From NCBI GenBank assembly GCA_945900965.1, contig CAMDKM010000001.1, positions 62,001 to 126,000 of the forward strand: a DNA stretch of 64,000 nt, given 5' to 3'. Numbering within the stretch: the stretch's first letter is position 1; the number at the start of each line of letters is the position of its first letter. The position numbers were made by a program, and so were the translations under genes. Source of the DNA: Bordetella parapertussis. GTDB lineage: Bacteria; Pseudomonadota; Gammaproteobacteria; Burkholderiales; JACQAP01. Below the pieces are notes generated by a model that was not told the DNA's origin, ran no database searches, and was given only the letters and a program-made list of their open reading frames with translations. Shown piece after piece: positions 1 to 9,752 of the stretch.

Positions 1-1
1 C

Positions 2-223
2 GAAGCCGTGCTGAGGATGCTGACAGACGCGCGTGGTAGCCCCGTTGCCGACGCTGGTTTGGCGCGGGTGCTGGACTCCGACTTACAACGCCGCAACACC
101 GGCCTGTACTTCGATTACGCCAGCGTGAGAGTGCCGGTGGGCAGAATTCGCTCGGAGGAAGTCGCCCAGAAATTCGGCTTCGATCCCGCGCCCAGGCAGA
201 AGGAAGGCGAGCCGGAATGCTGA
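2..223 (+). CDS. 3' end of an unidentified gene (partial, runs off the left edge)
   Basis: The frame is open to the first base of the window, so the true start lies upstream. The visible 73 residues end in a polar tail rich in Lys, Glu and Pro. I see no recognisable motif. It converges on the KTSC gene 48 bases further on. Function unknown. Confidence 0.5.
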   Translation, partial: EAVLRMLTDARGSPVADAGLARVLDSDLQRRNTGLYFDYASVRVPVGRIRSEEVAQKFGFDPAPRQKEGEPEC

Positions 224-271
224 AGGCGCAAGCTATGGTCGATCCGCTGGATCACAGTTTACGGGGCGGGC

Positions 272-487
272 CTAGCCTTTGATCCGCTTCGCGGTAAAGG
301 ACTCTTCCACGTTGTCGCGGAAATAGCTGACGATCGAGGGCGCACTGACCAGGCGGCGATGGATTTCCGCCGAAACACCGGTGTACTGAACGACCCGCTC
401 ATCGCTGAACTCGACTTCCAGAGTTCGATTTCGCTCATCAAAGCCGACCGAGCGGATAGAGCCTGAATTTAGTGTTTTGCGATCCAT
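272..487 (-). CDS. KTSC domain-containing protein
   Basis: A 71-residue protein matching the small KTSC family: an early Asn-Ser-Gly-Ser-Ile segment, a strand rich in Glu, Val and Phe (LEVEFSDERVVQYTGV), and a late Ala-x-Ser-x-x-x-Tyr-Phe pattern before a basic C-terminus. I chose the internal ATG giving Met-Asp-Arg-Lys because the longer frame adds 14 residues that do not resemble the family. KTSC domains occur alone or fused to RNA-associated proteins such as lysyl-tRNA synthetase-like enzymes; the role of stand-alone forms is unknown. The family call is fairly secure, the function is not. Confidence 0.75.
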   Translation of the reverse strand: MDRKTLNSGSIRSVGFDERNRTLEVEFSDERVVQYTGVSAEIHRRLVSAPSIVSYFRDNVEESFTAKRIKG

Positions 488-707
488 GACGGACTCATAT
501 TCTGTGCCGTGACAGGGACGGATTGGCATTGCGCGCGTGTCTCAAGGCTGAGACGGAAGCCAGGGTAGAACGATTCGCGCCACATGACGGAGTGGGCTTT
601 GGTCATGCGGATTCGAGACTTGCCGGGCCCGATAAGCCAGCCAAAGCTCGCGGCACAGTGTCTGGTATCCGTCACGGAGGCAGACTGCCCGCGAGCATAT
701 GGGAAGC

Positions 708-1034
708 TTAGTTGGGCCTGTTACCAGCTACCGGAAACGGCCATGCGGCCGGCTCGGTCATCGGTTTCGGCGCCGCTGGGGCCGCCATTGCTGGCTTTGC
801 CGCTGGCTTCGCTTTCACTTTCTTCTTGGCCTTGGCCTTTTTTGCCTTTTTCTTGGCAGGCTTTTTGGCCTTTTTCTTGGCGGCCTTTTTCTTGGCCGCG
901 CGTTTAGCAGGCCGCTTGGCCGCTTTTTTCGCGAGCTTTTTCGCAGCCTTCTTTTTCGCAGGCTTTTTAGCGGCCTTTTTCTTGCCGGTGGACTTCTTGG
1001 TGGTCTTCTTTGCAGCTTTCTTCTTTGCAGCCAT
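708..1034 (-). CDS. Histone H1-like Lys/Ala/Pro-rich DNA-binding protein
   Basis: 108 residues built from repeats of Lys-Lys-Ala-Ala-Lys and Pro-Ala-Lys-Lys over roughly residues 2-75, followed by an Ala/Pro linker and a short non-basic tail. This is the composition of bacterial H1-like proteins (AlgP/Hc-type tails) that bind DNA nonspecifically and compact the nucleoid. There is no globular domain. A good ribosome site (AGGAG, about 6 bases from ATG) supports the start. It lies downstream of nrdB on the same strand across a 430-base gap. Internal repetitiveness makes length variation between strains likely. Confidence 0.85.
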   Translation of the reverse strand: MAAKKKAAKKTTKKSTGKKKAAKKPAKKKAAKKLAKKAAKRPAKRAAKKKAAKKKAKKPAKKKAKKAKAKKKVKAKPAAKPAMAAPAAPKPMTEPAAWPFPVAGNRPN

Positions 1035-1463
1035 TTCTATTCTCCTAATGAGAGTTGAACAAAGGTACTACCGGCCCTTCCGGGGGAATCCCGTCCGGTG
1101 CCGACTGCGGGCAGCCGCTCGCGCGCCATACAGGCCGACGATCGGACACCATCAGTGCGTTGCCGCGGGGCGCCAAAACCTGGCGCACCGACGGCGAAAA
1201 TTCGTAGAGGGAAGGAGGCATCGGCTGGATACGGGACATTCCCCATATCGGCCAAGGATCAGAAACGAAGAGAGACGGAAACCTGGGACCGGGCGTCATT
1301 GCTCCCAGCCTGACGCCGCATTGGACTGCCATGCGGCGCGAGTTTCGACGTCAAGTTTGTACCGCTTGTCCGGTTTACCCATTCAATCCTATCAAGTGTG
1401 CCGCCGGCAATTGCACGAAACCCGGCAGCACTCGTAATGCAAAAATCGTTCTCGGGGTCATGC
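1035..1463 (-). other. Gap between nrdB and the H1-like gene with no convincing gene
   Basis: About 430 bases separate the two minus-strand genes. Several open frames cross it on both strands, but none has both a ribosome site and a recognisable protein. The stretch next to the H1-like start carries that gene's ribosome site and presumably its promoter, which I could not place with confidence. Confidence 0.4.
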
Positions 1464-2594
1464 TCAATCCCAGTTGAGCGCGCCACCCGTCTGATATTCC
1501 GTCACACGGGTTTCGAAGAAATTCTTTTCCTTCTTCAGGTCTATCATTTCCGACATCCACGGAAACGGATTATTCGCTCCTGCGAACAAAGGATCAAGAC
1601 CAATTTGCTGTGCACGCCGATTTGCGACGAACCGCAGATACTCTTTGAACATCGGCGCATTCAATCCAAGCACACCACGCGGCATTGTATCCTCCGCGTA
1701 GCGATATTCAAGCTCCACGCCTTTCTGAATCAGTGACCGAATCTCGTCGCGAAACGCCGGAGTCCACAAATGCGGATTCTCCATCTTGATCTGGTTGATC
1801 AGATCGATCCCGAAATTGCAATGCATCGACTCGTCGCGCAGGATGTACTGGTACTGTTCGGCGGCGCCAGTCATCTTGTTCTGGCGTCCAAGAGCCAGAA
1901 TCTGGGCAAACCCCACGTAGAAGAACAGGCCTTCCATGATGCAGGCGAAGACGATCAGGCCCTTGAGCAGCTTTTGATCGTCTTCCGGGGTTCCGGTCTT
2001 GAAATGCGGATCGGTCAGCGTCTGGATAAAGGGAATCAGGAATTCGTCCTTGTCCCGAATGCTGGAAACTTCGTGATAGGCATTAAAAATTTCGCCCTCG
2101 TTCAAGCCCAGGCTTTCCACGATGTACTGATAGGCGTGGGTATGAATGGCTTCTTCAAACGCCTGCCTGAGCAGATACTGCCGGCATTCCGGTGCCGTAA
2201 TGTGTCGATAAGTGCCCAGAACAATGTTATTGGCCGCCAGCGAGTCGGCAGTGACAAAAAAGCCCAGATTGCGTTTGACGATCAGACGTTCGTCATCGGT
2301 CAGCCCGTTGGGATCCTTCCAGGTGGCGATGTCCCGGCTCATGTTGATTTCCTGGGGCATCCAGTGATTGGCGCAGCCAGACAGGTATTTGTCCCATGCC
2401 CATTTGTATTTGAACGGGACGAGCTGGTTGACGTCGGCCTGACCGTTGATGACACGCTTGTCCTCGACCCGGACACGGCGCGTGGTGCTCGCCGCGGGCG
2501 CAACCTCTACCAGCCGCGGCACCACGATGCCGCCCATGCCGGGCCGGAAACCGCTGCCACCACCTTCCGCGATGTGATCTTCAAATTGCAACAT
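1464..2594 (-). CDS. nrdB: Ribonucleoside-diphosphate reductase class Ia, beta subunit (NrdB)
   Basis: The diiron-tyrosyl radical subunit that supplies the radical to NrdA for making dNDPs from NDPs in the cytosol under aerobic conditions. The 376 residues keep the full ligand set: Asp117, Glu148 and His151 (EEAIHTHAY) with radical Tyr155 seven residues after Glu148, then Glu221, Glu255 and His258 (RDESMH). These align with E. coli Asp84, Glu115, His118, Tyr122, Glu204, Glu238 and His241. It follows nrdA on the same strand after about 245 bases, so the two are probably cotranscribed from the NrdR-controlled promoter. Confidence 0.97.
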   Translation of the reverse strand: MLQFEDHIAEGGGSGFRPGMGGIVVPRLVEVAPAASTTRRVRVEDKRVINGQADVNQLVPFKYKWAWDKYLSGCANHWMPQEINMSRDIATWKDPNGLTDDERLIVKRNLGFFVTADSLAANNIVLGTYRHITAPECRQYLLRQAFEEAIHTHAYQYIVESLGLNEGEIFNAYHEVSSIRDKDEFLIPFIQTLTDPHFKTGTPEDDQKLLKGLIVFACIMEGLFFYVGFAQILALGRQNKMTGAAEQYQYILRDESMHCNFGIDLINQIKMENPHLWTPAFRDEIRSLIQKGVELEYRYAEDTMPRGVLGLNAPMFKEYLRFVANRRAQQIGLDPLFAGANNPFPWMSEMIDLKKEKNFFETRVTEYQTGGALNWD

Positions 2595-2659
2595 GAACTG
2601 TGTCCTTTATAGGTGTTATCGGTGGAGTGTCGAGCGCCGGACGTGCCCGGCGCAGGAAG

Positions 2660-2677
2660 GCCGGGCTCAAGCCCGGC
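2660..2677. repeat. Hairpin between nrdA and nrdB
   Basis: An 8-bp perfect stem (GCCGGGCT / AGCCCGGC) with a 2-base loop in the nrdA-nrdB gap. There is no T-run on the minus strand side, so it is more likely an mRNA stability or attenuation structure, or a short dispersed repeat, than a terminator. Confidence 0.5.
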
Positions 2678-2839
2678 AAACAGGACAACCGCCTGACGCG
2701 GCCGTTTTTTCCGGACGATTGCCTCAATGCCGTTGCAAAGTCCGTAATCTGAGAAGTTGTTGCACAATATTTTCGCGCCCGCGCAGAAGCTGGAACACCA
2801 GCCGGCGCCTGGCCGCTACCCTGACAAATCGACCTGCCC

Positions 2840-5710
2840 TCATTGGCAAGCCTCGCAGTCCGGATCTTCGATGCGGCAGAACTTGGAGTCTTCGGGCTGG
2901 ACCGCGGCCGAATTCAGTCCGCCGACGACTCCGCCATCCGTCGGCACCGCATTTAACTGCCCACCGCGCACCGTGGACTTCTCTGCCGAGGTGGCACCCA
3001 GGGTGCGCAGATAATAGGTCGTCTTGAGGCCGCGCACCCAGGCCAGTTTGTAGGTGTCGTCCAGCTTCTTCCCGGAAGCCCCCGGCATATATATGTTGAG
3101 CGACTGGGCCTGATCGATCCATTTCTGGCGCCGGGCGCCGGCCTCCACTATCCAATGCGGCTCGATCTCGAAGGCGGTGGCGTAAAGACTGCGAACTTCC
3201 GCCGGCACGCGGTCCACCTTGGCCAGACTGCCATCGAAGTACTTCAAATCCGCGATCATCACCTCGTCCCACATGTTGAGCTTCTTCAGGTCGTGGACAA
3301 GATAGTCGTTGGTCACCGTGAATTCGCCCGACAAGTTCGATTTCACATACAGATTTTGATAGGTCGGCTCGATGGATGCCGACACGCCGACAATATTGGC
3401 GATGGTGGCGGTGGGCGCAATGGCCAGGCAGTTGGAATTGCGCATTCCATACTTTCGGATGCGCGCCCGCAGCGGCTCCCAATCCAAGGCGGAGGAATGG
3501 TCCACTTCCAGATATCCGCCCCGCTCCTCCGCCAGCATCTTGAGGGAATCCTGCGGCAGGATGCCGCGCGACCATAAAGAGCCTTCGTAGGTGGAATAAC
3601 GGCCACGCTCTTCGGCTAACTCGGTCGATGCCCAGTAGGCGTAATACGCCACCGTCTCCATCGATCGATCGGCAAATTGGATCGCCTCCTGCGAGGCATA
3701 AGGCACCCGCATTTGCAGCAGGCAATCCTGGAATCCCATGATGCCCAGCCCGACCGGACGGTGCTTGAAATTGGCATTGCGCGCCTTGTTCACTGCGTAA
3801 TAATTGATGTCGATCACGTTGTCGAGCATGCGCATCGCAGTCGATACGGTGCGGCGCAGCTTTTCGTCGTCGAGTTTGCCGTCTTTCATGTGTGCCGGCA
3901 GGTTGACCGACCCCAGGTTGCAAACCGCAATCTCGCTATCCGAGGTGTTCAGGGTAATTTCGGTGCAGAGGTTGGAGCTATGCACCACCCCGACATGTTG
4001 CTGCGGGCTGCGGATATTGCAGGGATCCTTGAAGGTGATCCACGGGTGGCCGGTTTCGAACAACATGGTCAGAATTTTTCGCCACAGCGTCAGGGCCGGC
4101 ACCCGTTTGAACAGTTTGAGCTCGCCGGTCTGGGTTTCCTGTTCGTAAACGGTATAGGCCTTTTCGAAAGCCGCGCCATATTTTTCGTGAAGATCCGGTA
4201 CGTCGGCCGGCGAAAACAGTGTCCATTCCCCGGCTTCCATGACGCGCTTCATGAAAAGATCCGGGATCCAGTTAGCCGTGTTCATGTCGTGGGTGCGACG
4301 GCGGTCGTCCCCGGTGTTCTTGCGCAACTCGAGGAATTCCTCGATATCCAGATGCCAGGTTTCCAGATAAGAACAAACGGCGCCCTTGCGCTTGCCGCCC
4401 TGATTGACCGCCACCGCAGTATCGTTGACGACTTTCAGGAAAGGCACAACTCCCTGGGACTTTCCGTTGGTCCCCTTGATATGGGAGCCCAGCGCCCGCA
4501 CCGGCGTCCAGTCATTGCCCAGCCCTCCGGCAAATTTCGACAACAGCGCATTTTCCTTGATCGCTTCGTATATGCCCTCCAGATCGTCCGACACTGTCGT
4601 CAAATAGCAACTGGACAATTGCGATCGCTGCGTCCCGGCGTTAAACAACGTCGGAGTCGAAGACATGAAATCGAAACTCGACAGCACGTTGTAGAACTCG
4701 ATGGCCCGGGCCTCGCGATCGATCTCGTTGAGCGAAAGTCCCATTGCCACTCGCATAAAAAAGGCCTGGGGGAGTTCGATCCGCTGACCGCGTACGTGGA
4801 GAAAGTAGCGGTCATAGAGCGTTTGCAGGCCTAAATAACCAAACTTGAAGTCTCGATCGGCGTCCAGCGCAGCACCCAAGGCCCGCAGATCAAATCGCGC
4901 CATCCGCTCGTCCAGCAAGCCGGCGTCGATGCCTTTTTTTATAAACCCCGGAAAATATTCGGCATACCGGGTCGACATGGAAGCATGTGTCACTTCTTCG
5001 CCCAGCACCTCAAGGCGCACGCTGTTCAACAACAGCCTTGCCGTGACATAGCCATACGCCGGGTCTTTTTCAATCAGGGAACGCGCCGCCAGAATCGCGC
5101 ATTTGCGCACCTCATCGATCGGCACTCCGTCATATAAATCCTTGAGCGTCATATCCAGAATCAATTCCGGATCCACCGCGTTGCCCAGGCCTGCGCAGGA
5201 ATCGGTCACCAGACCGGCAAGCCGGGCCATGTCCAACGGGATGCTCCGGCCGGCATCGGTCACACTCAAACCTCGCGGCTGGGAGGCCGCTTCGGCGGCG
5301 CGATTCTTGGCGCGCGCCTTGGCGCGCGCCTCGCGATACAACACATAGGCGCGCGCCACCTCGTGCTCTCCGGAACGCATCAACGAGAGCTCGACCTGGT
5401 CCTGAATGTCTTCGATATGAAACGTGCCACCATTGGGCTGGCGACGAACCAGGGAATTCACCACCAAGTCAGTGAGGCTCTCGACCAGTTCGCGCACGCG
5501 TGCCGACGCCGCGCCCTGGCCACCGTTGATGGCAAGAAACGCCTTGGTCATCGCTACCGAAATTTTTCCCGGTTCGAAGCCCACCACAGACCCATTGCGC
5601 CGGATGACATGGAATTGCGCAACGCCTTGCGCATCGCGGCTTGCTTCGACGGACTCTCTCGCAAATTCGCCGACAGTCGACGGAACAATTGGTCTGGAAA
5701 TTAGTTGCAT
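2840..5710 (-). CDS. nrdA: Ribonucleoside-diphosphate reductase class Ia, alpha subunit (NrdA)
   Basis: The catalytic subunit that reduces NDPs to dNDPs. The 956 residues are longer than E. coli NrdA (761), typical of the long betaproteobacterial form with an N-terminal ATP-cone (roughly residues 30-130, starting at the FHVIRRNGS segment). Catalytic cysteines appear in SQLSSCYLTT, SSNLCTEI and IAVCNLGSVNLP, and the C-terminal redox pair in CRIEDPDCEACQ. The start is the ATG giving Met-Gln-Leu-Ile-Ser because AAGGAG sits just upstream; a longer frame to 5764 has no such site and would run through the NrdR box. Confidence 0.97.
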   Translation of the reverse strand: MQLISRPIVPSTVGEFARESVEASRDAQGVAQFHVIRRNGSVVGFEPGKISVAMTKAFLAINGGQGAASARVRELVESLTDLVVNSLVRRQPNGGTFHIEDIQDQVELSLMRSGEHEVARAYVLYREARAKARAKNRAAEAASQPRGLSVTDAGRSIPLDMARLAGLVTDSCAGLGNAVDPELILDMTLKDLYDGVPIDEVRKCAILAARSLIEKDPAYGYVTARLLLNSVRLEVLGEEVTHASMSTRYAEYFPGFIKKGIDAGLLDERMARFDLRALGAALDADRDFKFGYLGLQTLYDRYFLHVRGQRIELPQAFFMRVAMGLSLNEIDREARAIEFYNVLSSFDFMSSTPTLFNAGTQRSQLSSCYLTTVSDDLEGIYEAIKENALLSKFAGGLGNDWTPVRALGSHIKGTNGKSQGVVPFLKVVNDTAVAVNQGGKRKGAVCSYLETWHLDIEEFLELRKNTGDDRRRTHDMNTANWIPDLFMKRVMEAGEWTLFSPADVPDLHEKYGAAFEKAYTVYEQETQTGELKLFKRVPALTLWRKILTMLFETGHPWITFKDPCNIRSPQQHVGVVHSSNLCTEITLNTSDSEIAVCNLGSVNLPAHMKDGKLDDEKLRRTVSTAMRMLDNVIDINYYAVNKARNANFKHRPVGLGIMGFQDCLLQMRVPYASQEAIQFADRSMETVAYYAYWASTELAEERGRYSTYEGSLWSRGILPQDSLKMLAEERGGYLEVDHSSALDWEPLRARIRKYGMRNSNCLAIAPTATIANIVGVSASIEPTYQNLYVKSNLSGEFTVTNDYLVHDLKKLNMWDEVMIADLKYFDGSLAKVDRVPAEVRSLYATAFEIEPHWIVEAGARRQKWIDQAQSLNIYMPGASGKKLDDTYKLAWVRGLKTTYYLRTLGATSAEKSTVRGGQLNAVPTDGGVVGGLNSAAVQPEDSKFCRIEDPDCEACQ

Positions 5711-5765
5711 GCCCACTCCTTGATATTTTTGTCGCCTGTAGACAACAGGCGTTCGGAAATTCAAA

Positions 5766-5781
5766 CCACAATATATAGTGC
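5766..5781. promoter_or_regulatory. NrdR box 1 upstream of nrdA
   Basis: Matches the NrdR consensus ACACWATATATWGTGT at 14 of 16 positions; only the two outermost bases differ. NrdR is the dNTP/ATP-sensing repressor of ribonucleotide reductase genes. The box ends 56 bases before the nrdA ATG, where a promoter would be. Confidence 0.85.
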
Positions 5782-5797
5782 TTGGACCCTCATTGCG

Positions 5798-5813
5798 GCG
5801 CTAATTCTAGTGA
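5798..5813. promoter_or_regulatory. Degenerate NrdR box 2
   Basis: About 10 of 16 positions match the NrdR consensus, including CTA on the left and TAGTG on the right. It lies 32 bp upstream of box 1, three helical turns, the usual spacing for paired NrdR boxes. The remaining bases to 6071 are AT-rich and show no gene. Confidence 0.6.
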
Positions 5814-6071
5814 CACCAGTACCTCTGTCAAGATTTTTTTCGATTACGAAACGAATCATGCATCTGCAAAAATATTTTGGCTTTTTTCGATGCGATAGCG
5901 AAAACATTTCGCGTTGGCTGGATTTTTCGATGCAGCCTCCGGCCAATATTTGAACGTCGTAATGCGTATCGGAAATTTTGTCGGGCAGAGACGACGGCAC
6001 CGAAATATTTCGCTGCGAGTGCAAATTGCGCCGTCATACGAACGGCAAAGGCGTCACGCCTTGGCGCAACT

Positions 6072-6626
6072 TCACTCGTCAGCGATCAATTGCCGAAATC
6101 GTTGCCAGTTAAAATAGGGGCCCGGATCCGTCTTGCGTCCGGCTGGCGTGGCAATGTCGGAGTGACCGACGTACTCGTGGATGGGATATTGACGGCGAAC
6201 CGTTCGAGCAAGGTCGGCTAGAGCGGTATATTGGGCATCAGCGAATGGAATATCGTCGCCTCCTTCGACTTCGATGCCAATCGAAAAATCGTTGCAGCGA
6301 CTGCGGCCCCGCCATTCGGATTGCCCGGCATGCCAGGCACGCCGGGCACAACTGACAAATTGGATCAGCGCACCGTCGCGGCGGACAAGGAAATGACTGG
6401 AAACCCTGGCATCGGCGATCTGCCGATAATAAGGATGGGCATTGGGATCGAGGCAATTGGTAAACAGCTCGATAATTCCCGGGCCACCGAACTGGCCAGG
6501 CGGAAGACTGATGTTGTGGACCACCAGCAGTTCGATGACCGAACCGGGCGGCCGCTCATCGAAGTTCGGGGATGCAATATGGGTAACGCTGTCCAACCAT
6601 CCGTCGGTGTCGAAAATCCCGGTCAT
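6072..6626 (-). CDS. ampD: 1,6-anhydro-N-acetylmuramyl-L-alanine amidase (AmpD)
   Basis: A cytoplasmic zinc amidase that removes the stem peptide from anhydro-muropeptides during peptidoglycan recycling and so limits AmpR-type beta-lactamase induction. 184 residues, the usual AmpD length, with no signal peptide. Zinc ligands are His37 (VVHN), His155 (VGHSD) and Asp167 (KTDPGP); Glu119 (IGIEVEG) and Lys165 are the catalytic pair. The motif order is that of AmpD, not of periplasmic AmiD. It lies downstream of pilR on the same strand, a common chance neighbourhood. Confidence 0.95.
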   Translation of the reverse strand: MTGIFDTDGWLDSVTHIASPNFDERPPGSVIELLVVHNISLPPGQFGGPGIIELFTNCLDPNAHPYYRQIADARVSSHFLVRRDGALIQFVSCARRAWHAGQSEWRGRSRCNDFSIGIEVEGGDDIPFADAQYTALADLARTVRRQYPIHEYVGHSDIATPAGRKTDPGPYFNWQRFRQLIADE

Positions 6627-6723
6627 CGCATCTTTACATCCGGAAGACGTGGCGCCCGGACGGGGCCGGAGAGTAAACGTTCACCACGAGCTTCAATCCC
6701 CGTGCACCGAACCCGGAGCGCTT

Positions 6724-8076
6724 TCAATTTAACCCCAGGCGCTCCATTCTGTAGCGCATCGAGCGGAAAGTAATGCCGAGAAGTTTGGCTGCCGAGGTCC
6801 GGTTATAACGAGTCTTTTCAAGCGCTTCAACGATAGCGTCTTTTTCGATGCGGTCCAGGTAATCCTGCAGGGGTGCCTTGCTATCGTTTCCGGGAGCGCT
6901 GACCGGTCCCGACATTTCCTGCGGGGTCAATTGCAGGTCGGAGGTAGTGACCCGCCCCCCGCCGCAAAGCGCCATTGCCCGTTCCAGAATGTTTTCCAGC
7001 TCGCGGACGTTGCCCGGAAAATCATAGCGCCTGAGTTCTTCGACGGCAGCCGGATCGATTTCGGTCTTTTTCCCGGCCAGCAATCCGAGCTTTTCCAGCA
7101 GCACCGCGACAAACTGTGGCACGTCTTCGCGCAATTCCCGCAGAGCGGGCATGCGAAGCTCGATAACGTTCAGACGATAGTAGAGGTCGTGTCTGAACTT
7201 GCCCGATTCGACGCATTCGCTCAATTTTTGATGGGTGGCGCTGATCAGCCGCACGTCAACCGGGTCTTCCTGGGTTGCGCCAACCTTGCGGATCTTTTTT
7301 TCCTGAATGGCGCGCAACAGTTTGACCTGCATTGCCAGAGGCAGGTCGGCGACTTCGTCCAAAAACAAGGTTCCCCCACTGGCGGCCTGGAAAAATCCGT
7401 CACGCTCCGTATCTGCGCCGGTAAACGCACCCTTTCTATAGCCGAAGAATTCCGACTCCATCAAATTTTCTGGAATAGCTCCGCAATTCACAGGCACAAA
7501 CGGCTGACTGCGACGCGCGCTTTTCTGGTGAATCAGGCGGGCTGCCAATTCTTTGCCGCTGCCTGATTCGCCTGTAATATGGACCGGAGCTTCGCTGCGG
7601 GATAGTTTTTCGATCAACTCCCGCACCAGCTGAATGGCCGGTGCGCTGCCCAAAAGGGCCTGCTCGCCGCTCGCTTTGGCTGCGGGCGACTGCGGCAGCG
7701 ACAGGGCGGATTTGACCAGTGTGCGCAATTGGTCCAGCGACACCGGTTTGGCCAGATAGTCGAAGGCGCCTGCCTTAAGCGCCGCCACCGCGTTTTCGGT
7801 ATTCCCATGGGCGGTGATCACGGCAACCGGCAGGTCGGCAACATGATCGGAAATGAACTGCAGCAGCGCCAGTCCGTCGCCATCCGGCAGGCGCATATCG
7901 GTCAGGCACAGGTCGTATTTTCCCGTCTTGGCCTTCTCGATCGCCTCCGTCACAGTGGTGGCTCGATCGACATCGAGACCCATGCGAATCAAGGTCAATT
8001 CGATCAGTTCAAGAATGTCTTCTTCGTCGTCTACGACCAGCACCCTGGCACTGGCCGACTGTTCTTTGCGCTTCAA
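6724..8076 (-). CDS. pilR: Sigma-54-dependent response regulator PilR
   Basis: Activates type IV pilin transcription with RNA polymerase sigma-54 when phosphorylated by PilS. Domains: receiver (about residues 10-125, phospho-acceptor Asp in LCLTDMRLPDG), AAA+ domain with Walker A GESGSGKE and the sigma-54-contact loop GAFTGA, and a C-terminal Fis-type helix-turn-helix (SAAKLLGITFRSMRYRMER). I place the start at a TTG whose AAGGAG ribosome site lies in the last codons of pilS with 7-base spacing; the longer frame to 8094 starts upstream of that site. The two genes are coupled, with 2 bases between the pilS stop and this TTG. Confidence 0.93.
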   Translation of the reverse strand: MKRKEQSASARVLVVDDEEDILELIELTLIRMGLDVDRATTVTEAIEKAKTGKYDLCLTDMRLPDGDGLALLQFISDHVADLPVAVITAHGNTENAVAALKAGAFDYLAKPVSLDQLRTLVKSALSLPQSPAAKASGEQALLGSAPAIQLVRELIEKLSRSEAPVHITGESGSGKELAARLIHQKSARRSQPFVPVNCGAIPENLMESEFFGYRKGAFTGADTERDGFFQAASGGTLFLDEVADLPLAMQVKLLRAIQEKKIRKVGATQEDPVDVRLISATHQKLSECVESGKFRHDLYYRLNVIELRMPALRELREDVPQFVAVLLEKLGLLAGKKTEIDPAAVEELRRYDFPGNVRELENILERAMALCGGGRVTTSDLQLTPQEMSGPVSAPGNDSKAPLQDYLDRIEKDAIVEALEKTRYNRTSAAKLLGITFRSMRYRMERLGLN

Positions 8077-8078
8077 AA

Positions 8079-9695
8079 TCACGCTCCTTTGCAAGTCAGG
8101 CGAAAAACCGCCCCGTTATCGGCGACAATGTATTCGAGAGTCGCGCCATTTGCCTCGCAGATTTCCCTCGCGATGTACAACCCCAATCCAGTACCGCTGG
8201 CCGCGGTGGTGAAAAACGGCTCGAAAAGATTTTCGCGCAGGGATTCGGCCACCCCGGGACCGTCGTCCTGAACATTCAATTCTAACGTACCCTGTCGTCG
8301 ATTCTCGCCTACCCGCAAAATGATGCTGCCGCTCGCCTTGCGGCAGTAGCGCAAGGCATTGCGGCAGAGATTCCAGATAACCTGGTTGAGGTGACTGCGG
8401 TCGAACGTCACCTTCTGGCGACCCGGCGATTCGAGCTGAAAAATTGTCGCATCGATCTTCTCGATTTCGCTGAATTCCCGCACAAAATTTCGAAGATAGT
8501 CTGACAGCACAAAATTTTCGCGCAAGGCGTGGTCGCGGCGATTGAGTTTCAATACATCCTGGACCATGCGGTCCAGCCGCCCGCTGTTGTCGTGAATAAT
8601 CTGAAGCATCCGGACGTTGGTCGGCAGCCCGGTGGCCGATTCTTCCATCAGCAATTCGGTGGCATGATTGATGGCCGACAGCGGATTGCGAATCTCGTGA
8701 GCGATATTGGCGGTCAGCCGCCCCAGGGAAGCCAGTTTCAATTGCTGCGCCTGTTGTTGCACCCGCGTGAGGTCTTCCAAAAATAGCACCAGGCCGACGT
8801 TGCGCGTCCTGCCCACCGGCACAAAGCGCGCCGACATCGGAGCATTCGAGGATACGGTGCGCAGGGGCTCGAAGACCGCGGTCGGATTGCTGCGCCAGTT
8901 TTCCACTCGCGCCCAGAGCGCCGGAGCATAGTCGCGCAGATGCGTTTCACGCTGCCCAAGCGCCAGCGGGCCGAGTAGCACCTCTGCCTGCGTGTTTATC
9001 TGCCGAATCTTGCCGTATTCGTCGACCACCAGTACGCCGTCCTGCATCTCCTGAATGACCAGCTTGTTGACCTGCGCCATATTGGCCAGATCGACTTCGC
9101 GTTGTGCAACAATGGCTTCGATTGCCACCGCGCGTTTGGCCAGCGAGTGGGCCAGCCAACCGGTGGCGAAATACCCGATGCAAAGCAGGCCGGATTGGGC
9201 GAATTGCGCGCTCGATCCGTAAAGAAAAATGACCTCATAGGCTTGTTCGCCAAGTATGGCGATCGTGGCAATCGCCGCAAAAAACAGGGTTCGCCGCCCC
9301 CGGCTCACCAGACCTACCGCCGCCAGGGAAACCAGCAGAAGCAGCCCCAGTCCACTGCCCACGCCTCGACTCGCGTGCATCATGATCACCACGAACACCA
9401 TGTCCGCACAGACTTGGACACTGAGTTGCAGAGTGAAATGGGGCTTGCGGGGAAAAATGCCGGCAAAGGCCAGAATCCCGAAAATCAGATAACCGATACT
9501 GGCGTACAGGAACTCCGTGCGGCTATAGGAACCAAAGGGCAGATTTGGGCCAAAGGTGAGCACCGCGCCCGTCAAGATCAGCGCCGCCGCAACTCGATAA
9601 ATATTGAAAAATAACAGTGATCGCCAGTACGTGTCCCCGTACTGGCGGCGATCGATGACAAATTGGCGCTTGTGGTTGCCCAGGAGGCTGATCAT
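8079..9695 (-). CDS. pilS: Sensor histidine kinase PilS
   Basis: Membrane sensor kinase partner of PilR controlling type IV pili. The 538 residues start with about six hydrophobic helices between residues 25 and 190, then a PAS-like region (about 210-310), a dimerisation/phosphoacceptor segment with His in IAHEIRNPLSAI, and an ATPase domain with N-box NLCRNALRY, G1 DDGPGV and G2 GTGLGLYIAREI. It precedes pilR on the same strand. The many-helix N-terminus matches PilS and distinguishes it from NtrB. Confidence 0.92.
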   Translation of the reverse strand: MISLLGNHKRQFVIDRRQYGDTYWRSLLFFNIYRVAAALILTGAVLTFGPNLPFGSYSRTEFLYASIGYLIFGILAFAGIFPRKPHFTLQLSVQVCADMVFVVIMMHASRGVGSGLGLLLLVSLAAVGLVSRGRRTLFFAAIATIAILGEQAYEVIFLYGSSAQFAQSGLLCIGYFATGWLAHSLAKRAVAIEAIVAQREVDLANMAQVNKLVIQEMQDGVLVVDEYGKIRQINTQAEVLLGPLALGQRETHLRDYAPALWARVENWRSNPTAVFEPLRTVSSNAPMSARFVPVGRTRNVGLVLFLEDLTRVQQQAQQLKLASLGRLTANIAHEIRNPLSAINHATELLMEESATGLPTNVRMLQIIHDNSGRLDRMVQDVLKLNRRDHALRENFVLSDYLRNFVREFSEIEKIDATIFQLESPGRQKVTFDRSHLNQVIWNLCRNALRYCRKASGSIILRVGENRRQGTLELNVQDDGPGVAESLRENLFEPFFTTAASGTGLGLYIAREICEANGATLEYIVADNGAVFRLTCKGA

Positions 9696-9752
9696 TGCCT
9701 GCGATCGGACAATTTCAGGACCGTCGCGCGCCCAAGTCGGCCTGGCTGGCCG

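Noticed and set aside
469-675. 68-codon minus-strand frame upstream of the KTSC gene
   Set aside because: It overlaps the KTSC start region in another frame, lacks a ribosome site and matches no family.
2724-3923. 399-codon minus-strand frame overlapping nrdA
   Set aside because: It is an out-of-frame shadow of nrdA with Arg/Gly-rich composition and no motif.
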